Below, in pieces: positions 8,759 through 19,071 of a stretch of 64,000 nt of DNA. The notes under the pieces are model-generated. The model saw only the letters and a program-made list of their open reading frames with translations. It was not told the origin of the DNA and did no database searches. This stretch comes from Rhodoblastus acidophilus (GTDB taxonomy: Bacteria > Pseudomonadota > Alphaproteobacteria > Rhizobiales > Beijerinckiaceae), in contig NZ_FYDG01000001.1 in assembly GCF_900187365.1 (NCBI RefSeq), positions 992,001 to 1,056,000 of the forward strand, given 5' to 3'. Within the stretch, counting starts at the first letter, position 1. Each line of letters begins with the position of its first letter. The translations under genes were made by a program, and so were the position numbers.

Positions 8759-9868
8759 TTAATCCCCTGGCGGAACGAACAAATCCCGCGCGCCATGCGG
8801 CGCGGCGCGCAGATATTGCGGCGGCGCCGCGACCTGTTCGCCGAAATGCGCGGCCGCATGCCAGGGCCAGCGCGGGTCGTAGAGCAGCGCGCGCGCCAGG
8901 GCGATCAGATCGGCCGACCCCTCCGAGAGAATCCGCTCGGCCTGATCGAAGTCCGTGATCAGGCCGACCGCGACGACCGGAATCCCGACGGCGGCCTTGA
9001 CCTTGGCCGCCAACGGAACCTGATAGTTCGGCCCGGCCGGAATCGCCGCCGGCGCGAGGCCGCCGCTCGACACATGAATGGCGGCGCAGCCCCGCCGCTC
9101 CAGCGCCTGCGCGAAGGCGCAGGTCTCCTCGATGGTCCAGCCGCCGTCGATCCAGTCCGTGCCGGACACGCGCATGGTCACGGGCTTGCCGGCCGGAAAG
9201 GTTTCACGCACGGCGTCGAACACCTCCAGGGGAAACCGCATCCGGTTTTCCAGCGATCCGCCGTAATCGTCGTCGCGCCGGTTGGCGAGCGGCGACAGGA
9301 ACTGGTGCAGCAGATAGCCATGGGCGCCATGAAGCTGGATGGCGTCGAGGCCCAGGCGCGCGGCGCGGCGGGCCGAGGCGACGAAGGCGTCGCGGATTTG
9401 GACCATGCCCTCCGGCGTCAGGGCCAGCGGCGCCGCCTCCGATGCGGCGAGAGGCCGCGCGGAGGGCGCGACCGTCCGCCAGCCTTGGGGCGATTCCGGC
9501 GCGATCTGGGCGCCGCCGCGCCAGGGAACTTCGCAGGAAGCTTTGCGGCCGGCATGGGCGAGTTGCACGGCGACGGGAATGTCCGAATGGCGCCGGATCA
9601 TGTCCAGAACGCGCGCGAAAGCGGATTCGCTCGCGTCGCTGTAAAGGCCGACGTCGGCATAGGTGATGCGGCCCTCCGGCGCGACCGCCGTGGCCTCGAT
9701 GGTGAGCAGGCCGGCGCCCGAGAAGGCGAGCTGGCCGTAATGGGCGAGGTGCCAGTCGGTCATGCAGCCGCCTTCCGCCGAATACTGGCACATGGGCGCG
9801 ATGACGATGCGGTTGGACAAGCGCGCGCCTTCCAGCGAAAGCGGCGCGAACAGACGTGTCCTGGTCAA
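8759..9868 (-). CDS. NADH:flavin oxidoreductase, Old Yellow Enzyme family (YqjM class)
   Basis: A 369-residue FMN-dependent ene-reductase of the TIM-barrel OYE family. Visible features are the N-terminal NRIVIAPMCQYSA with the Cys typical of the thermophilic-like YqjM branch, the QLAHAGRKA segment, the substrate-binding HGAHGYLLHQFLSP with RRDDDYGGS, and the phosphate-binding GLITDFDQA near the C-terminus. There is no ATG at the 5' end. TTG 9868 is preferred because AAGGGAG precedes it at about 10 bases; TTG 9889 overlaps the fumC stop. It directly follows fumC and is probably translationally coupled to it. The physiological substrate is unknown. Confidence 0.88.
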   Translation of the reverse strand: MTRTRLFAPLSLEGARLSNRIVIAPMCQYSAEGGCMTDWHLAHYGQLAFSGAGLLTIEATAVAPEGRITYADVGLYSDASESAFARVLDMIRRHSDIPVAVQLAHAGRKASCEVPWRGGAQIAPESPQGWRTVAPSARPLAASEAAPLALTPEGMVQIRDAFVASARRAARLGLDAIQLHGAHGYLLHQFLSPLANRRDDDYGGSLENRMRFPLEVFDAVRETFPAGKPVTMRVSGTDWIDGGWTIEETCAFAQALERRGCAAIHVSSGGLAPAAIPAGPNYQVPLAAKVKAAVGIPVVAVGLITDFDQAERILSEGSADLIALARALLYDPRWPWHAAAHFGEQVAAPPQYLRAAPHGARDLFVPPGD

Positions 9869-9885
9869 GAGCGTCGTCTCCCTTC

Positions 9886-11286
9886 TCAATCTCGGCGGTC
9901 GGGACCCAGCATCTTACGCGGATCGACCAGACGGTCGAAATCTTCCGCCGAAACAAAGTCGAGCGCAAGCGCGGCCTCGCGCAGGCTGAGATCGTTGGCG
10001 GCGGCGTGATGCGCCAGCGTGGAGGCCTTGTCATAGCCGAGGATGGGCACGAGCGCCGTCGCCAGCGCCAGCGACCGCTCGACATTTTCCGCGATGCGCG
10101 CCGCGTTGGGGCGCACGCCTTCGACCAGATGCCGGCGGAAGCAGGCGCAGCCGTCGGCCAGCAGCCCGATGGATTGCAGCAGGTTATGGGCGATCAGCGG
10201 CTTGTACGCGTTCATCTGCAGCCGCCCGCCCGCGCCGCCCATGCCGATGGCGACATCGTTGGCGCTCACCTGCAGCGCGATCATGGTCAGGGCCTCGACC
10301 TGCGTCGGGTTGACCTTGCCGGGCATGATCGAGGAGCCCGGCTCGTTCGCCGGCAGGATCAGCTCGGCGATGCCCGCGCGCGGCCCGCAGGCCAGAAAGC
10401 GAATGTCGTCGGCGATTTTCTTGAGCGAACCCGCCAGCACGCGCAGCGCGCCCGACAGCGCGACCAGCGCGTCATGGCTGCCCTGCGCGGCGAATTTATT
10501 GGGCGCGACGACAAAAGGATGGCTGGTCAGCGCCACGATCTCCATGGTCGCGGCCTCGGCGAAGCCCGGCGGCGCGTTGACGCCGGTGCCCACGGCGGTC
10601 CCGCCGGTCGTCAGCCGGAACGTCCCCTTGAGCGCGTCGCCGATCCGTTCGAGGTTGTCGTCGAGCAAGGCGGCGAAGCCCGACCATTCCTGCCCCAGCG
10701 TCAACGGCGTCGCATCCTGCAAATGGGTGCGGCCGATCTTGACGATATCCGCCCAATCGCGCGCGCGGGCGGCGAGCGCGTCGCGCAGCGTCTCCAGCGC
10801 CGGGGTGAGACGGCGGGTGACGCCGAGCACGGCTGCGATATGCGTCGCCGCCGGAAACGTGTCGTTGGAGGATTGCGACAGGTTGGCGTGGTCGTTGGGA
10901 TGAACCGGCGCCTTGCCGCCGAGCGGCGTTCCTGAGGCGCGGCAGCACAGGTTGGAGATGACTTCGTTGACGTTCATGTTGAACTGGGTGCCGCTGCCGC
11001 TGATCCAGACCGGCAGCGGAAACTGCGCCGCATGCGCGCCGGACAGGATCTCGTCGCAGGCGGATTCGATCAGCCGGGCGCGCGCTTCGTCGAGCCGCCC
11101 GAGCGCCGCATTGGCGCGGGCGCAGGCTTTCTTGAGCAGCGCATAGGCTTCGGTCATTTCCGGCGGAAATTTTTCGCGGCCGATGGCGAAATGCTCCAGC
11201 GCCCGCTGGGTTTGCGCGCCCCACAATTGTTCGGCGGGAACGGCGATCTGGCCGAGCGCGTCCTGTTCGATCCGAAATTCAGCCAT
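9886..11286 (-). CDS. fumC: Fumarate hydratase class II
   Basis: Catalyses reversible fumarate hydration to malate in the TCA cycle without an iron-sulfur cluster. The 466-residue length matches FumC. The start ATG 11286 begins [12 protein letters not shown]. Signature segments are [12 protein letters not shown], the [14 protein letters not shown] region, the [10 protein letters not shown] motif, and the catalytic lyase signature [11 protein letters not shown]. The flanking upstream 250 bases hold the promoter, and an OYE gene follows immediately. Aspartase (aspA) shares this fold, but the N-terminal EQDALG and the overall pattern favour fumarase. Confidence 0.95.
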   Translation of the reverse strand: MAEFRIEQDALGQIAVPAEQLWGAQTQRALEHFAIGREKFPPEMTEAYALLKKACARANAALGRLDEARARLIESACDEILSGAHAAQFPLPVWISGSGTQFNMNVNEVISNLCCRASGTPLGGKAPVHPNDHANLSQSSNDTFPAATHIAAVLGVTRRLTPALETLRDALAARARDWADIVKIGRTHLQDATPLTLGQEWSGFAALLDDNLERIGDALKGTFRLTTGGTAVGTGVNAPPGFAEAATMEIVALTSHPFVVAPNKFAAQGSHDALVALSGALRVLAGSLKKIADDIRFLACGPRAGIAELILPANEPGSSIMPGKVNPTQVEALTMIALQVSANDVAIGMGGAGGRLQMNAYKPLIAHNLLQSIGLLADGCACFRRHLVEGVRPNAARIAENVERSLALATALVPILGYDKASTLAHHAAANDLSLREAALALDFVSAEDFDRLVDPRKMLGPDRRD

Positions 11287-11516
11287 GGACTGTCCTCCGC
11301 ATGCGTCATGGGTATGACCGTCAATCGCGCCGCATGTTCCCGCCGGGCGCGCGAAACGCCCTCCCCGCGCCGGAGCGGGGCGCCAGGCCGCCGCGCGCAC
11401 CTGCGCCGATCATTTCCCTGTTGATAAGCTTTAAATGTTTGTTTAGCTTAGGTCAGCTGGCTCAGCGTCGTCACGCTCGGCGCCACGACCGCAGATCGCA
11501 TGTCTTAGCCGCGCAA

Positions 11517-11528
11517 CCCAATGTTGGG
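11517..11528. promoter_or_regulatory. Inverted repeat just upstream of the small HTH gene
   Basis: CCCAA-TG-TTGGG is a 12-base inverted repeat ending 9 bases before ATG 11538. It would overlap the ribosome-binding region, so a protein bound here could block its own translation start or late promoter region. The preceding ~100 bases are locally AT-rich (TTGATAAGCTTTAAATGTTT at 11420-11439), which suits a promoter. Autoregulation by the encoded HTH protein is an inference. Confidence 0.3.
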
Positions 11529-11537
11529 GCTATCGCA

Positions 11538-11846
11538 ATGTTGAACACATCTGTCATTGATCGAATGATTGGCTCACGCGTTTCGTATCAAAGATCGCGC
11601 AGGGGACTGGATCGCGCGGCGCTCGCGCGGCGGATCGGCGTGGCGGAGCAAACGCTGTCGGATTTCGAATCGGGCTTCCGCCGCATCGACCCGTTGATCA
11701 TGCTGAACATTTGCCACAGCCTGAACGTCGGCGTGGCCTATTTCTTCGAGCCTTGGGCGGTCGGCTGGGATCCTGACGCCCCCAAAGCGCGCGGCGCCCA
11801 CGCGGCGAGAGCCTCCACCCCCTCGGGATCGCGTTTCAAACATTGA
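11538..11846 (+). CDS. Small XRE-family helix-turn-helix regulator (paralogue of the gene at 57169-57438)
   Basis: A 102-residue DNA-binding protein. The XRE HTH spans residues ~10-65: an IGSRVSYQRSRRGLDRAALARR helix region, recognition helix around VAEQTLSDFESG, then RIDPLIMLNICHSLNV and a terminal YFFEPW motif. The start ATG 11538 aligns exactly with the start of its paralogue 46 kb away, which supports the choice over longer readings. The C-terminal 30 residues are low-complexity. Proteins of this shape often act as phage-like or growth-phase repressors; no target is evident. It is followed by tRNA-Thr on the opposite strand. Confidence 0.82.
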   Translation: MLNTSVIDRMIGSRVSYQRSRRGLDRAALARRIGVAEQTLSDFESGFRRIDPLIMLNICHSLNVGVAYFFEPWAVGWDPDAPKARGAHAARASTPSGSRFKH

Positions 11847-12038
11847 CGCGCGGCCTGTCGGCCCCAAACCGCATCGCCGCGCCTCGACCGGCGCGGACGC
11901 CGCCCGCGCCCCTCGCCACGCCTGAGTCGTAGCCAAGACGTCCCCATCGCTTGAGAACGTGAGGGCGAGACAATGCACACGTAACCCGAGGCTTGCGCGC
12001 GGACCCGAAGATATACGGTCTGAACTTTTGAGGTAGAA

Positions 12039-12113
<75 letters not shown>

Positions 12114-12284
12114 TTGCTTGTCCGGCGACGCCGTGGCGTTCCGAAGTGGGCGGTTTCTGCCACAGCAAAAGCCCGATGGCAAGCGCCCCGTTCGCTTTTC
12201 TTGCATTTCCTTGATCCGGACTGGACGGCCGCGCCCCGCGCTTCTATGAAACACAGGCTTTTCCGGCCAATGAAGCCAACCGCC

Positions 12285-12458
12285 ATGTCCACGACCGACA
12301 CCCCCGCGCCCGCATCCGCCCCCGCCGACCGCAAGGCCGCCGAAAAACAGCGACTCGCCGAAGCCCTCCGCGAAAACCTCAAGCGCCGCAAGGCGCAGGC
12401 GCGCGGCCGCGCCCGGCCCGGCGGAAATTCTGGCCCTGCCGGCGATTCGGGGCTATAG
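12285..12458 (+). CDS. Small basic conserved protein upstream of murA
   Basis: A 57-residue highly charged protein starting at ATG 12285 ([17 protein letters not shown]). The middle is predicted helical and carries [17 protein letters not shown], a segment I recognise as a conserved small protein of alphaproteobacteria often found near murA. No enzymatic motif is present. The protein is rich in Arg and Lys and may bind nucleic acid, but nothing proves this. It ends 56 bases before murA on the same strand. Confidence 0.6.
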   Translation: MSTTDTPAPASAPADRKAAEKQRLAEALRENLKRRKAQARGRARPGGNSGPAGDSGL

Positions 12459-12514
12459 AGCCTGCCCTGACGCATAAGTTTGAGGCGCTATCGGAGCGCG
12501 AGAAGCGAGGACGG

Positions 12515-13810
12515 ATGGATCGCATACGTATTGTCGGCGGCAAGACACTGAACGGGACCATTCCGATTTCCGGCGCCAAAAACGCGGCGCTGCCGCTGAT
12601 GATCGCCTCGCTGCTCACCGATCGCACCGTCACGCTGGAAAACCTGCCCCGTCTCGCCGACGTCAGCCTGCTGGTCCGCATCCTTTCGAATCAGGGCGTC
12701 GATTATTCCATTGACGGGCGCCGCCACGGCGAAGGCCGTGAGGCCGGCCAGACCGTGCACATGACCGCGCGCGAAATCGTCGACACCACCGCCCCCTACG
12801 AACTGGTTTCGCGCATGCGCGCCTCGTTCTGGGTGATCGCGCCCCTGCTGGCCCGCAGCGGCCAGGCGCGCGTCTCCCTGCCCGGCGGCTGCGCCATCGG
12901 AACCCGTCCGGTCGATCTGCTGCTGATGGCGCTGGAGCGGCTCGGCGGCGAAATCGAGATCGAGGGCGGCTATGCCGTCGCCAAGGCGCCCAAAGGCTTG
13001 CGCGGCGCCGAGATCACCTTTCCCAAAGTGACGGTCGGCGGCACCCATGTCGCGCTGATGGCCGCCGCGCTGGCGGAGGGAACCACCGTGCTGCACAATG
13101 CGGCGCGCGAACCGGAAGTGGTCGATCTCGCCGAACTGCTCAACAAGATGGGCGCCAAGATCAGCGGCGCCGGCCAGTCCACCATCGAGATCGTCGGCGT
13201 CGCCCGGCTCAACGGCGCCAAGCACCGCGTGCTGCCCGACCGCATCGAGGCCGGAACCTATGCGATGGCGGCGGCCATGACCGGCGGCGAGGTGTTTCTC
13301 GACGGCGCCCGGGCGCAGGATTTTCAGGCGGCGCTCGACGCGCTGGCGCAATGCGGCGTCCAAATCGAATCGAACGACGAGGGCGTGCGCGTGGCGCGCA
13401 ATGGCGGGCCGATCCTGCCGCTGGACGTGGCCACCGCGCCCTTCCCCGCCTTCCCCACCGATCTGCAGGCGCAGTTCATGGCGCTGATGACGCGGGCCAA
13501 GGGCGTGTCGCGCATCACCGAGACCATTTTCGAAAACCGGTTCATGCACGTGCAGGAACTGGCGCGGTTCGGCGCCCATATCCGGCTGGAGGGCGACAGC
13601 GCCATTGTCGAGGGCGTGCCCGCGCTCAAGGGCGCCCCGGTGATGGCGACAGATCTGCGCGCCTCCGCGTCGCTGGTGATCGCGGCGCTCGCCGCCGAGG
13701 GCGAGACCATGATCCAGCGCGTCTATCATCTCGATCGCGGTTTCGAGGCGCTGGAGCGCAAGCTCAGCCTGTGCGGCGCCGAGATCGAGCGGATTTCCGT
13801 CGGGGGCTGA
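12515..13810 (+). CDS. murA: UDP-N-acetylglucosamine 1-carboxyvinyltransferase
   Basis: Transfers enolpyruvate from PEP to UDP-GlcNAc, the first committed step of peptidoglycan synthesis, in the cytoplasm. The 431-residue length is typical. The N-terminus has the [10 protein letters not shown] substrate loop, and the catalytic Cys126 lies in [12 protein letters not shown], so the enzyme should be fosfomycin-sensitive. Other conserved parts are the [12 protein letters not shown] and [17 protein letters not shown] segments. The start ATG 12515 opens [10 protein letters not shown] strong stem-loop follows the gene and separates it from a convergent PodJ-like gene. Confidence 0.97.
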   Translation: MDRIRIVGGKTLNGTIPISGAKNAALPLMIASLLTDRTVTLENLPRLADVSLLVRILSNQGVDYSIDGRRHGEGREAGQTVHMTAREIVDTTAPYELVSRMRASFWVIAPLLARSGQARVSLPGGCAIGTRPVDLLLMALERLGGEIEIEGGYAVAKAPKGLRGAEITFPKVTVGGTHVALMAAALAEGTTVLHNAAREPEVVDLAELLNKMGAKISGAGQSTIEIVGVARLNGAKHRVLPDRIEAGTYAMAAAMTGGEVFLDGARAQDFQAALDALAQCGVQIESNDEGVRVARNGGPILPLDVATAPFPAFPTDLQAQFMALMTRAKGVSRITETIFENRFMHVQELARFGAHIRLEGDSAIVEGVPALKGAPVMATDLRASASLVIAALAAEGETMIQRVYHLDRGFEALERKLSLCGAEIERISVGG

Positions 13811-13838
13811 ACGCGGCCCCCGCCACCATGGAAATGCA

Positions 13839-13868
13839 ACGGGCGCCAGATCGGCGCCCGTTTCGTTT
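13839..13868. terminator. Bidirectional stem-loop between murA and the PodJ-like gene
   Basis: ACGGGCGCC-AGATC-GGCGCCCGT forms a perfect 9-base-pair stem with a 5-base loop, followed on the plus strand by TTCGTTTC. It sits between the two convergent stop codons, so it probably terminates murA and may also terminate the opposite gene. Confidence 0.7.
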
Positions 13869-13874
13869 CAGCGG

Positions 13875-16800
13875 TCAAGTCCGCGTCGGAGCCTGCGGCC
13901 GCCCCGCCGCGACCGGCGATTCGTTCACCGCGGGGTCGACGGCGCGGGCGCGAAACGCCCCCGCCTGCTTCTTCGCCGTCGCCAATTCGTCGGCGCCGAG
14001 CCGCGCGGCCACTTCGTCGCGCTTGCGCGCGGCGTCGGAATCGCCCTGGCTCGCGGCGGCGTTGAACCAGACGTAGGACTGCGCCATGTTCTGGGCGACG
14101 CCCATGCCGCGCGCGTAGAGAATGGCCAGGTTGAACTGGCTGTCGCGCACGCCGTATTCGGCGGCGCGGCGGAACCATTGCGCGGCGGCGGCATAGTCGG
14201 GCTTGCCTTCCACGCCCTCGGCCTCGATCACGGCGAGGTTGTGCATGGCGCGCACATGACCCTGGTTGGCGGCCTTTTGGTAATAATCGCGCGCCATCCG
14301 CACGTCGCGCGGCACGCCCACCCCCTTTTCGAAGATCACGCCCAACCGATATTCGGCCTGCGGCTGGCCTTGGGCGGCGGCCTTTTCGAACCAGAGCCGC
14401 GCCGCCACGGCGTCGCGGTCGAAGCCGCGCCCGTCGGCGTAACGCGCGCCCAGATCGAATTGCGCGGCGGCGTCGCCCTTGTCCGCCAGCTCCTTCAGGC
14501 TGGCGATTTGCGCGCCGGCCTGGATCGAAGCCATGTCGGCGTTGCGCGGAAGGGTCGTGCCGACGGCGAGCGGGTCGATCAAGGACGCGCCGCGTTGGGG
14601 CTTGCCGCCGGCGGGCGGGGCGACGGGCGACGGCGTGACGGGCGCGGCCTGCGCCGGGGCCGGCTCGGGCGCCGCAGCGGGGGCCGAAGCGGGCGCGACA
14701 GGCGTGGGCGCGGCCGCCGAAGGCGCCGAAGGCGCAGCTTCGACGGCGACGGGTTTGGCCGGCGCGGCCATCTCCATCGGCGGGGCGTCGGGCGCCATGG
14801 CGACGCGAAACAGCTGGACGCCGACCGCGAGCACGGCTGCGGCCCCGGCGATGGCCAGCCCCTTGCGCGCGACGCCGGAGCTTTTTTCGCCCGACGCCAG
14901 CGGGCGCATGAACTTTTCCTTCGCCCGTTCGGCCGCGAGGCTCAAGCTCGGGCTCGCGCCCTGCCCTTCAGCCTTGTCGCGCGCGTCGGCCGCCGCGCGG
15001 GCGGCCAGCGCCCGGCGCGCGACCTCGATGTAATTGACGCTGGTCTGCTGCGAGCCCGACAGCAGCGCCGCCTCGTCGTCGCGCGAGAGCTTGATCACGG
15101 CGGCGCCCTGCTCGTAGGCCCGGTCGGACGCCGCCGACGGGCGCCCGGCGGCGGTGGAAGCGGCGACGGGACGGCCGGCGCCCGGCTCCACCAGGAAGGA
15201 ATCGGGATCGAAATCCAGCGAATCCGCGCCCCCGTCGAGGCGCGGCGCGGCGGACGCGGCCTCTGTCTTCGGCGCGCGCGGGGCCGCCACAGGCGGCGCG
15301 GCTTCGGCCTGCGCGGCGCGCGGCTGCGGCTCGGCCGGCGGCTGCGCCGGCGCCCCGGCGCGGGCCTCGTGAACATCCTCCTCGAGCAGCGCCAGCCGGT
15401 CGACGACCTTTTCCAGCGTCTCATGGACCGCCGACAGCGTCTGCTGGGCGCGGCGGTCGGAATGGGCGTGCTTTTCGCGCAATTCGGCGATGTCGCGGGC
15501 GGCCTGTTCGGCGCGCGGATCGGCGGCCGGCAATTGCGACAGCGCCTCGCGCAGGGTGTCGCGGGTCACCTCGCGCACGGTTTCGCGGTCCTGCGCGCGC
15601 CCCTGGTCGAGCCGCGCCGCAAGATCGGCGAGCGCCTGCTGCAACTGCATCGCGCCATGGGCGGCGCCCAGCTCCAGCCGTTCGCTCACCCGCGCCATCT
15701 GGCGCTCCAGCGCTTCGATGGCGCGGGAATCCGCCTGCGGCGCCATGGCGCTTTCGAGCTTTTCGGCCAGCGCCCGCAACAGCGGCTCCAGCCCTTCGGG
15801 GGCCTGGGGGCCGCCGCGCGTCTCGACCGCGATGTCGATCCGTTCGGCCAGCGCCTGCTGCATGAAGTCGAGACGGCGCGTCAGCTCATCGAACCGGCTC
15901 TCCTCCTGCGCCAGCGGCGCATGATCGGCGGCGCGGTCGATGCGCAGAGCGAGATTGTCGAGGCGCGAGCCGATGTCGCGCCAGTTGGCTTCGTTTTGCG
16001 CCAGGCCGGTTTCATGGGCGCGGCTGGCTTCGCTCGACTGGCGCGACAGATCCTGCAGGCGCTCGGTCAGCGCCGCCACCTGCTTCTCCATGCGCTCGAC
16101 CGGCGCCATGTGCTCCAGCGCCTCGGCGATGGCGCCGCGCAGCGCGTCCGACTGGTCGACGGCCTTGAGATAGTCGCCCCGGTCGGCGCCGTTGCGACGG
16201 AGGTCGTCGATCTTGTCCTCCAGCGCGCGCATCTGCCGGACCACGCCGTCGATATTGGCGGAGGCGCCGATTTCGGCCAGCGCCCGGCGCATGTCGGCGG
16301 CGAGGGTTTCGATCGGCTCCAGCACGGCGTCGCGCAGGCCTTCGTCGCGCGAACGCTCGAGACGCGCGCCCAGCTCGCGCACCGCGAGATCGAGCGCGGC
16401 GATCTGGCTGCGCGGCGCGACATCGTCCAGCGCGCGGCTCATGGCCGCAACCTGCTGGCCCAGCGTCTCGATTTCATCGACGCTGGCGCCCAGCGGCGCG
16501 CGCTCCATCAAGGCGCGGGCGTTCTCGACCCGCGCGGTGAGGTCGCGCATGGCCGATCCCAGCTCGAACACCGCGTCGCGCGGGGCGACCTCGCCGAGCG
16601 CCGCGTCAATATCCGCCAGCCGGCGGTCCAGCGCCTGAACGTCGGGGGCCTGCTCCAGCACGCGCGCGCTGGCGCGCTCCATCAGGTCGCGCGCCGAATC
16701 GACGCGTCCGGCGAGGTCGCGCACGGCGGTTTCCACGCCGACGACCGCCTCGCGCGGCGCCACATCGCCCAGCACGGCGACGACCCCGGCCATCTGCCGT

Positions 16801-18878
16801 TTCAGCGCCTCGAAATCCGGGGTGAAGTCGATGCGCCGCTCGGCGGCGCGGGCCATGATCTCCCGCGTCGTTTCGATGCGCTCGGCGAGGTCGCGCACGG
16901 CGGTTCCGACGCCGTCCACCGCCGCGCGCGGCGCCACATCGCTCAACCGCGCGCCGATTTCGGCCAGACGCTGGTTCAACGCGTCGACATTCGGCGCGGC
17001 TTCGAGCTGCCTTTCGCTGGCGCGCGCCATGATCTCGCGCGCCGAATCGACGCGGTTGGACAATTCGCGCATCGCGCTTTCCAGCGCGGCGACGGCGCCG
17101 CGCGGCGCCACATCGCCCAGGCTGGCGTCGATCTTGGCCAGTTGCCGACGCAGCGCCTCGAATTCCGGCGCGGCTTCGAGATGGCTCTCGCTGGCGCGCG
17201 CCATGATTTCGCGCGCCGAATCGACGCGGCCCGACAAGTCGCGCATCGCGGTCTCGATCCCGGCGACCGCGCCGCGCGGGGCGACGTCGCTCAGGCCGCG
17301 CGCGATGTCGGCGAGCTGGCGGCTCAACTCCGGCGAGGCGGCCGCGCCGCGCGTTTCGGCGACGCGCTCCAGCGTCGAGCGGTTGGCGTCGACCCGGCTC
17401 GACAGATCGCGCAGGGCGTTTTCCAGCGCCGCGACGGCGCCGCGCGGCGCGAGATCGCCGAGCGAACGGGTGAGGCTGGAAATTTCGCCGCGCAGGCCGG
17501 CGACCTCCGTCATCGCCGCGACGGGCTGCGCCGCCGCCAGCGCATCCACGCGCGCGGCGAGGTCGCGCAAGGCCTTCTCGATGGCGGGCGCGACGGTTTC
17601 GCGCGGCGCGTCGCGCAAGGCCGAGAAATCGCGCCGCATGTCCTCGATGCGGGCGGACAGCGATTCGATGCCGGTCTGCAGGCGGTCGATGCGGCCGGCG
17701 TCGGCTGGCGCGGCGTTCAACTGCGCGATGCTGTCGAGTTTTTGCGCCAGCGCCTCGAAGCGGGCGTCGAGCGCCGCCGTGGGCTGGGACGCCGCGGAAG
17801 GTTTGGGCGCGACGGAGGCAATCGCCGCCAGCTGCGGGCGCGCCGAAGCCCGCCCCAGCGCCGACGATTGCGCATGCGCCGACCTGGAATCGAGCGCGCG
17901 CTGGTGCGCGGAGATTTCCTCGATGGCGCGCCGCATGTCGGAGACGCGTCCCGGCGCCGGCGAACCCGGCGGGCGGCCGCCAGCGTCTTGGCGGGAAGCA
18001 GAACGGTCGAGACGCGCGAGCAGCGCGTCAAACCTTGTTTCCAGCCGGGAGAAATTCTCGTCGCGCTCGGCGGCGGGGGCGGATTCGGCGCGTTCGACGC
18101 GGGAGAGGAGATTGGACAATTTACAATCCAGGTTACGCAGGGTTTCTTCGTCGCGCGGCTCGGGCTCGCGCTTGGCGAGATCGTCGAGGCGGGTCTCCAG
18201 CCGCCCGAGGGCGCCGCGCAGCGGCTCCACATCGAGGCGGGTCTCGGCGCGCAAGTGCGTCTCCAGCTGGGACAGCCGGCTTTCGACTTGCGCGAGCATT
18301 TTGGCGCGTTCGCTCTCGGCGCCGCCGATGCGCTCGGCGACCTGCGCGAGAGCGCGCTCGGCGCGCTCAGCCCGGCTTTCAAAGGCGGCGACGGCCTTTT
18401 CCAGCAGCGCCTCGGCGTCAATCGTCTCGTGACGGGCGGCGGTTTCGCGCCCGCCCGACGCCGTCTTTTCGCTCTGACGGCGGTCGCGCGCCGGCCGCGC
18501 GCGGACCGCGGCGGCGCGGCGAGGCTCCGGCTCCTCGTCCCAGCGCTCCGGGCGCCAGCCTTCCGGGGCCGGCGGCCGCGCGTCGGCCGCAGCGCGGCCC
18601 TCGCCGCCGAGGCGCTGATTCCCGTCGCCGTCGGGCAGGGTCCGGCCGCCGTCGGTTTCCGCCTCGCGGCTCAGCCGCGCCAGTTGCGCCGCCACCGCCT
18701 CCAGACGTTCGTCGGCGTTGAAATCCTCGCCGTCCGCCCCGGTCTCGACGGCATGTTCGGCGATGGCGCGATTCAACCATTCGCCGAGCGAGAGCCCGTC
18801 CCGGCGCGCGGCCTCCTTCGCCGCTTCGCGGGCGTCGAAATCGACCCCTTTTATGCTCCAGGGCGCCGCCTTGCTCAT
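13875..18878 (-). CDS. PodJ-like polar scaffold: coiled-coil repeat region, one membrane segment, Sel1 repeats
   Basis: A 1667-residue bitopic protein starting at ATG 18878 (MSKAAPWSIKGVDFDAREAA). The short N-terminal segment with GLSLGEWLNRAI is shared with PodJ/localisation-factor proteins of Hyphomicrobiales. Residues ~130-1230 are long helices, including seven copies of a 56-58-residue unit built on DVAPRxAV. A single membrane helix lies near residues 1339-1358 (LAIAGAAAVLAVGVQLF), followed by a Pro/Ala linker and about four Sel1 repeats (residues ~1450-1610) in the periplasm. PodJ organises polar complexes in Caulobacter. Unlike that protein, there is no obvious C-terminal peptidoglycan-binding domain. 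Function is inferred from architecture. Confidence 0.8.
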   Translation of the reverse strand: MSKAAPWSIKGVDFDAREAAKEAARRDGLSLGEWLNRAIAEHAVETGADGEDFNADERLEAVAAQLARLSREAETDGGRTLPDGDGNQRLGGEGRAAADARPPAPEGWRPERWDEEPEPRRAAAVRARPARDRRQSEKTASGGRETAARHETIDAEALLEKAVAAFESRAERAERALAQVAERIGGAESERAKMLAQVESRLSQLETHLRAETRLDVEPLRGALGRLETRLDDLAKREPEPRDEETLRNLDCKLSNLLSRVERAESAPAAERDENFSRLETRFDALLARLDRSASRQDAGGRPPGSPAPGRVSDMRRAIEEISAHQRALDSRSAHAQSSALGRASARPQLAAIASVAPKPSAASQPTAALDARFEALAQKLDSIAQLNAAPADAGRIDRLQTGIESLSARIEDMRRDFSALRDAPRETVAPAIEKALRDLAARVDALAAAQPVAAMTEVAGLRGEISSLTRSLGDLAPRGAVAALENALRDLSSRVDANRSTLERVAETRGAAASPELSRQLADIARGLSDVAPRGAVAGIETAMRDLSGRVDSAREIMARASESHLEAAPEFEALRRQLAKIDASLGDVAPRGAVAALESAMRELSNRVDSAREIMARASERQLEAAPNVDALNQRLAEIGARLSDVAPRAAVDGVGTAVRDLAERIETTREIMARAAERRIDFTPDFEALKRQMAGVVAVLGDVAPREAVVGVETAVRDLAGRVDSARDLMERASARVLEQAPDVQALDRRLADIDAALGEVAPRDAVFELGSAMRDLTARVENARALMERAPLGASVDEIETLGQQVAAMSRALDDVAPRSQIAALDLAVRELGARLERSRDEGLRDAVLEPIETLAADMRRALAEIGASANIDGVVRQMRALEDKIDDLRRNGADRGDYLKAVDQSDALRGAIAEALEHMAPVERMEKQVAALTERLQDLSRQSSEASRAHETGLAQNEANWRDIGSRLDNLALRIDRAADHAPLAQEESRFDELTRRLDFMQQALAERIDIAVETRGGPQAPEGLEPLLRALAEKLESAMAPQADSRAIEALERQMARVSERLELGAAHGAMQLQQALADLAARLDQGRAQDRETVREVTRDTLREALSQLPAADPRAEQAARDIAELREKHAHSDRRAQQTLSAVHETLEKVVDRLALLEEDVHEARAGAPAQPPAEPQPRAAQAEAAPPVAAPRAPKTEAASAAPRLDGGADSLDFDPDSFLVEPGAGRPVAASTAAGRPSAASDRAYEQGAAVIKLSRDDEAALLSGSQQTSVNYIEVARRALAARAAADARDKAEGQGASPSLSLAAERAKEKFMRPLASGEKSSGVARKGLAIAGAAAVLAVGVQLFRVAMAPDAPPMEMAAPAKPVAVEAAPSAPSAAAPTPVAPASAPAAAPEPAPAQAAPVTPSPVAPPAGGKPQRGASLIDPLAVGTTLPRNADMASIQAGAQIASLKELADKGDAAAQFDLGARYADGRGFDRDAVAARLWFEKAAAQGQPQAEYRLGVIFEKGVGVPRDVRMARDYYQKAANQGHVRAMHNLAVIEAEGVEGKPDYAAAAQWFRRAAEYGVRDSQFNLAILYARGMGVAQNMAQSYVWFNAAASQGDSDAARKRDEVAARLGADELATAKKQAGAFRARAVDPAVNESPVAAGRPQAPTRT
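16250..17456 (-). repeat. Seven coding tandem repeats of 56-58 residues in the PodJ-like protein
   Basis: The units begin with L(G/S)DVAPRxAV and continue with xAxRDLxxRVDSARExMxRA. The anchor Asp lies at residues 475, 531, 589, 647, 705, 763 and 819. Spacings are 56, 58, 58, 58, 58 and 56 residues (168 or 174 bases). The middle copies (2-5) are the most alike, which points to recent internal duplication. Heptad-like hydrophobic spacing suggests a regular helical rod whose length can change by unequal crossing-over. Confidence 0.85.
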
Positions 18879-19071
18879 CCTACAGACCTGATTTCTCCGG
18901 AAATCCGGGACGCTTTGGGAGGACGCGGCGAGGCCCGGCGACTCACGTTGCGTCACCCATCCACATCCCTCGTGCGCAACTTTCTTCGTTTAGGGTAAAC
19001 AAGCCGTTAACCCAGTAATTCCGGGAGAATTTGGATTTTGCTTACCAAAGGGGATTGCAACCGGCATAAGC

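Noticed and set aside
16250-17456. Regularly spaced repeats considered as a CRISPR array
   Set aside because: The period is 168-174 bases, divisible by three, and in frame in a coiled-coil protein. There are no short direct repeats with unique spacers.
14178-18998. 1606-residue plus-strand open frame opposite the PodJ-like gene
   Set aside because: It is an Arg/Gly/His-rich antisense shadow created by the high GC content. The minus-strand reading has a recognisable domain order, a membrane helix and Sel1 repeats.
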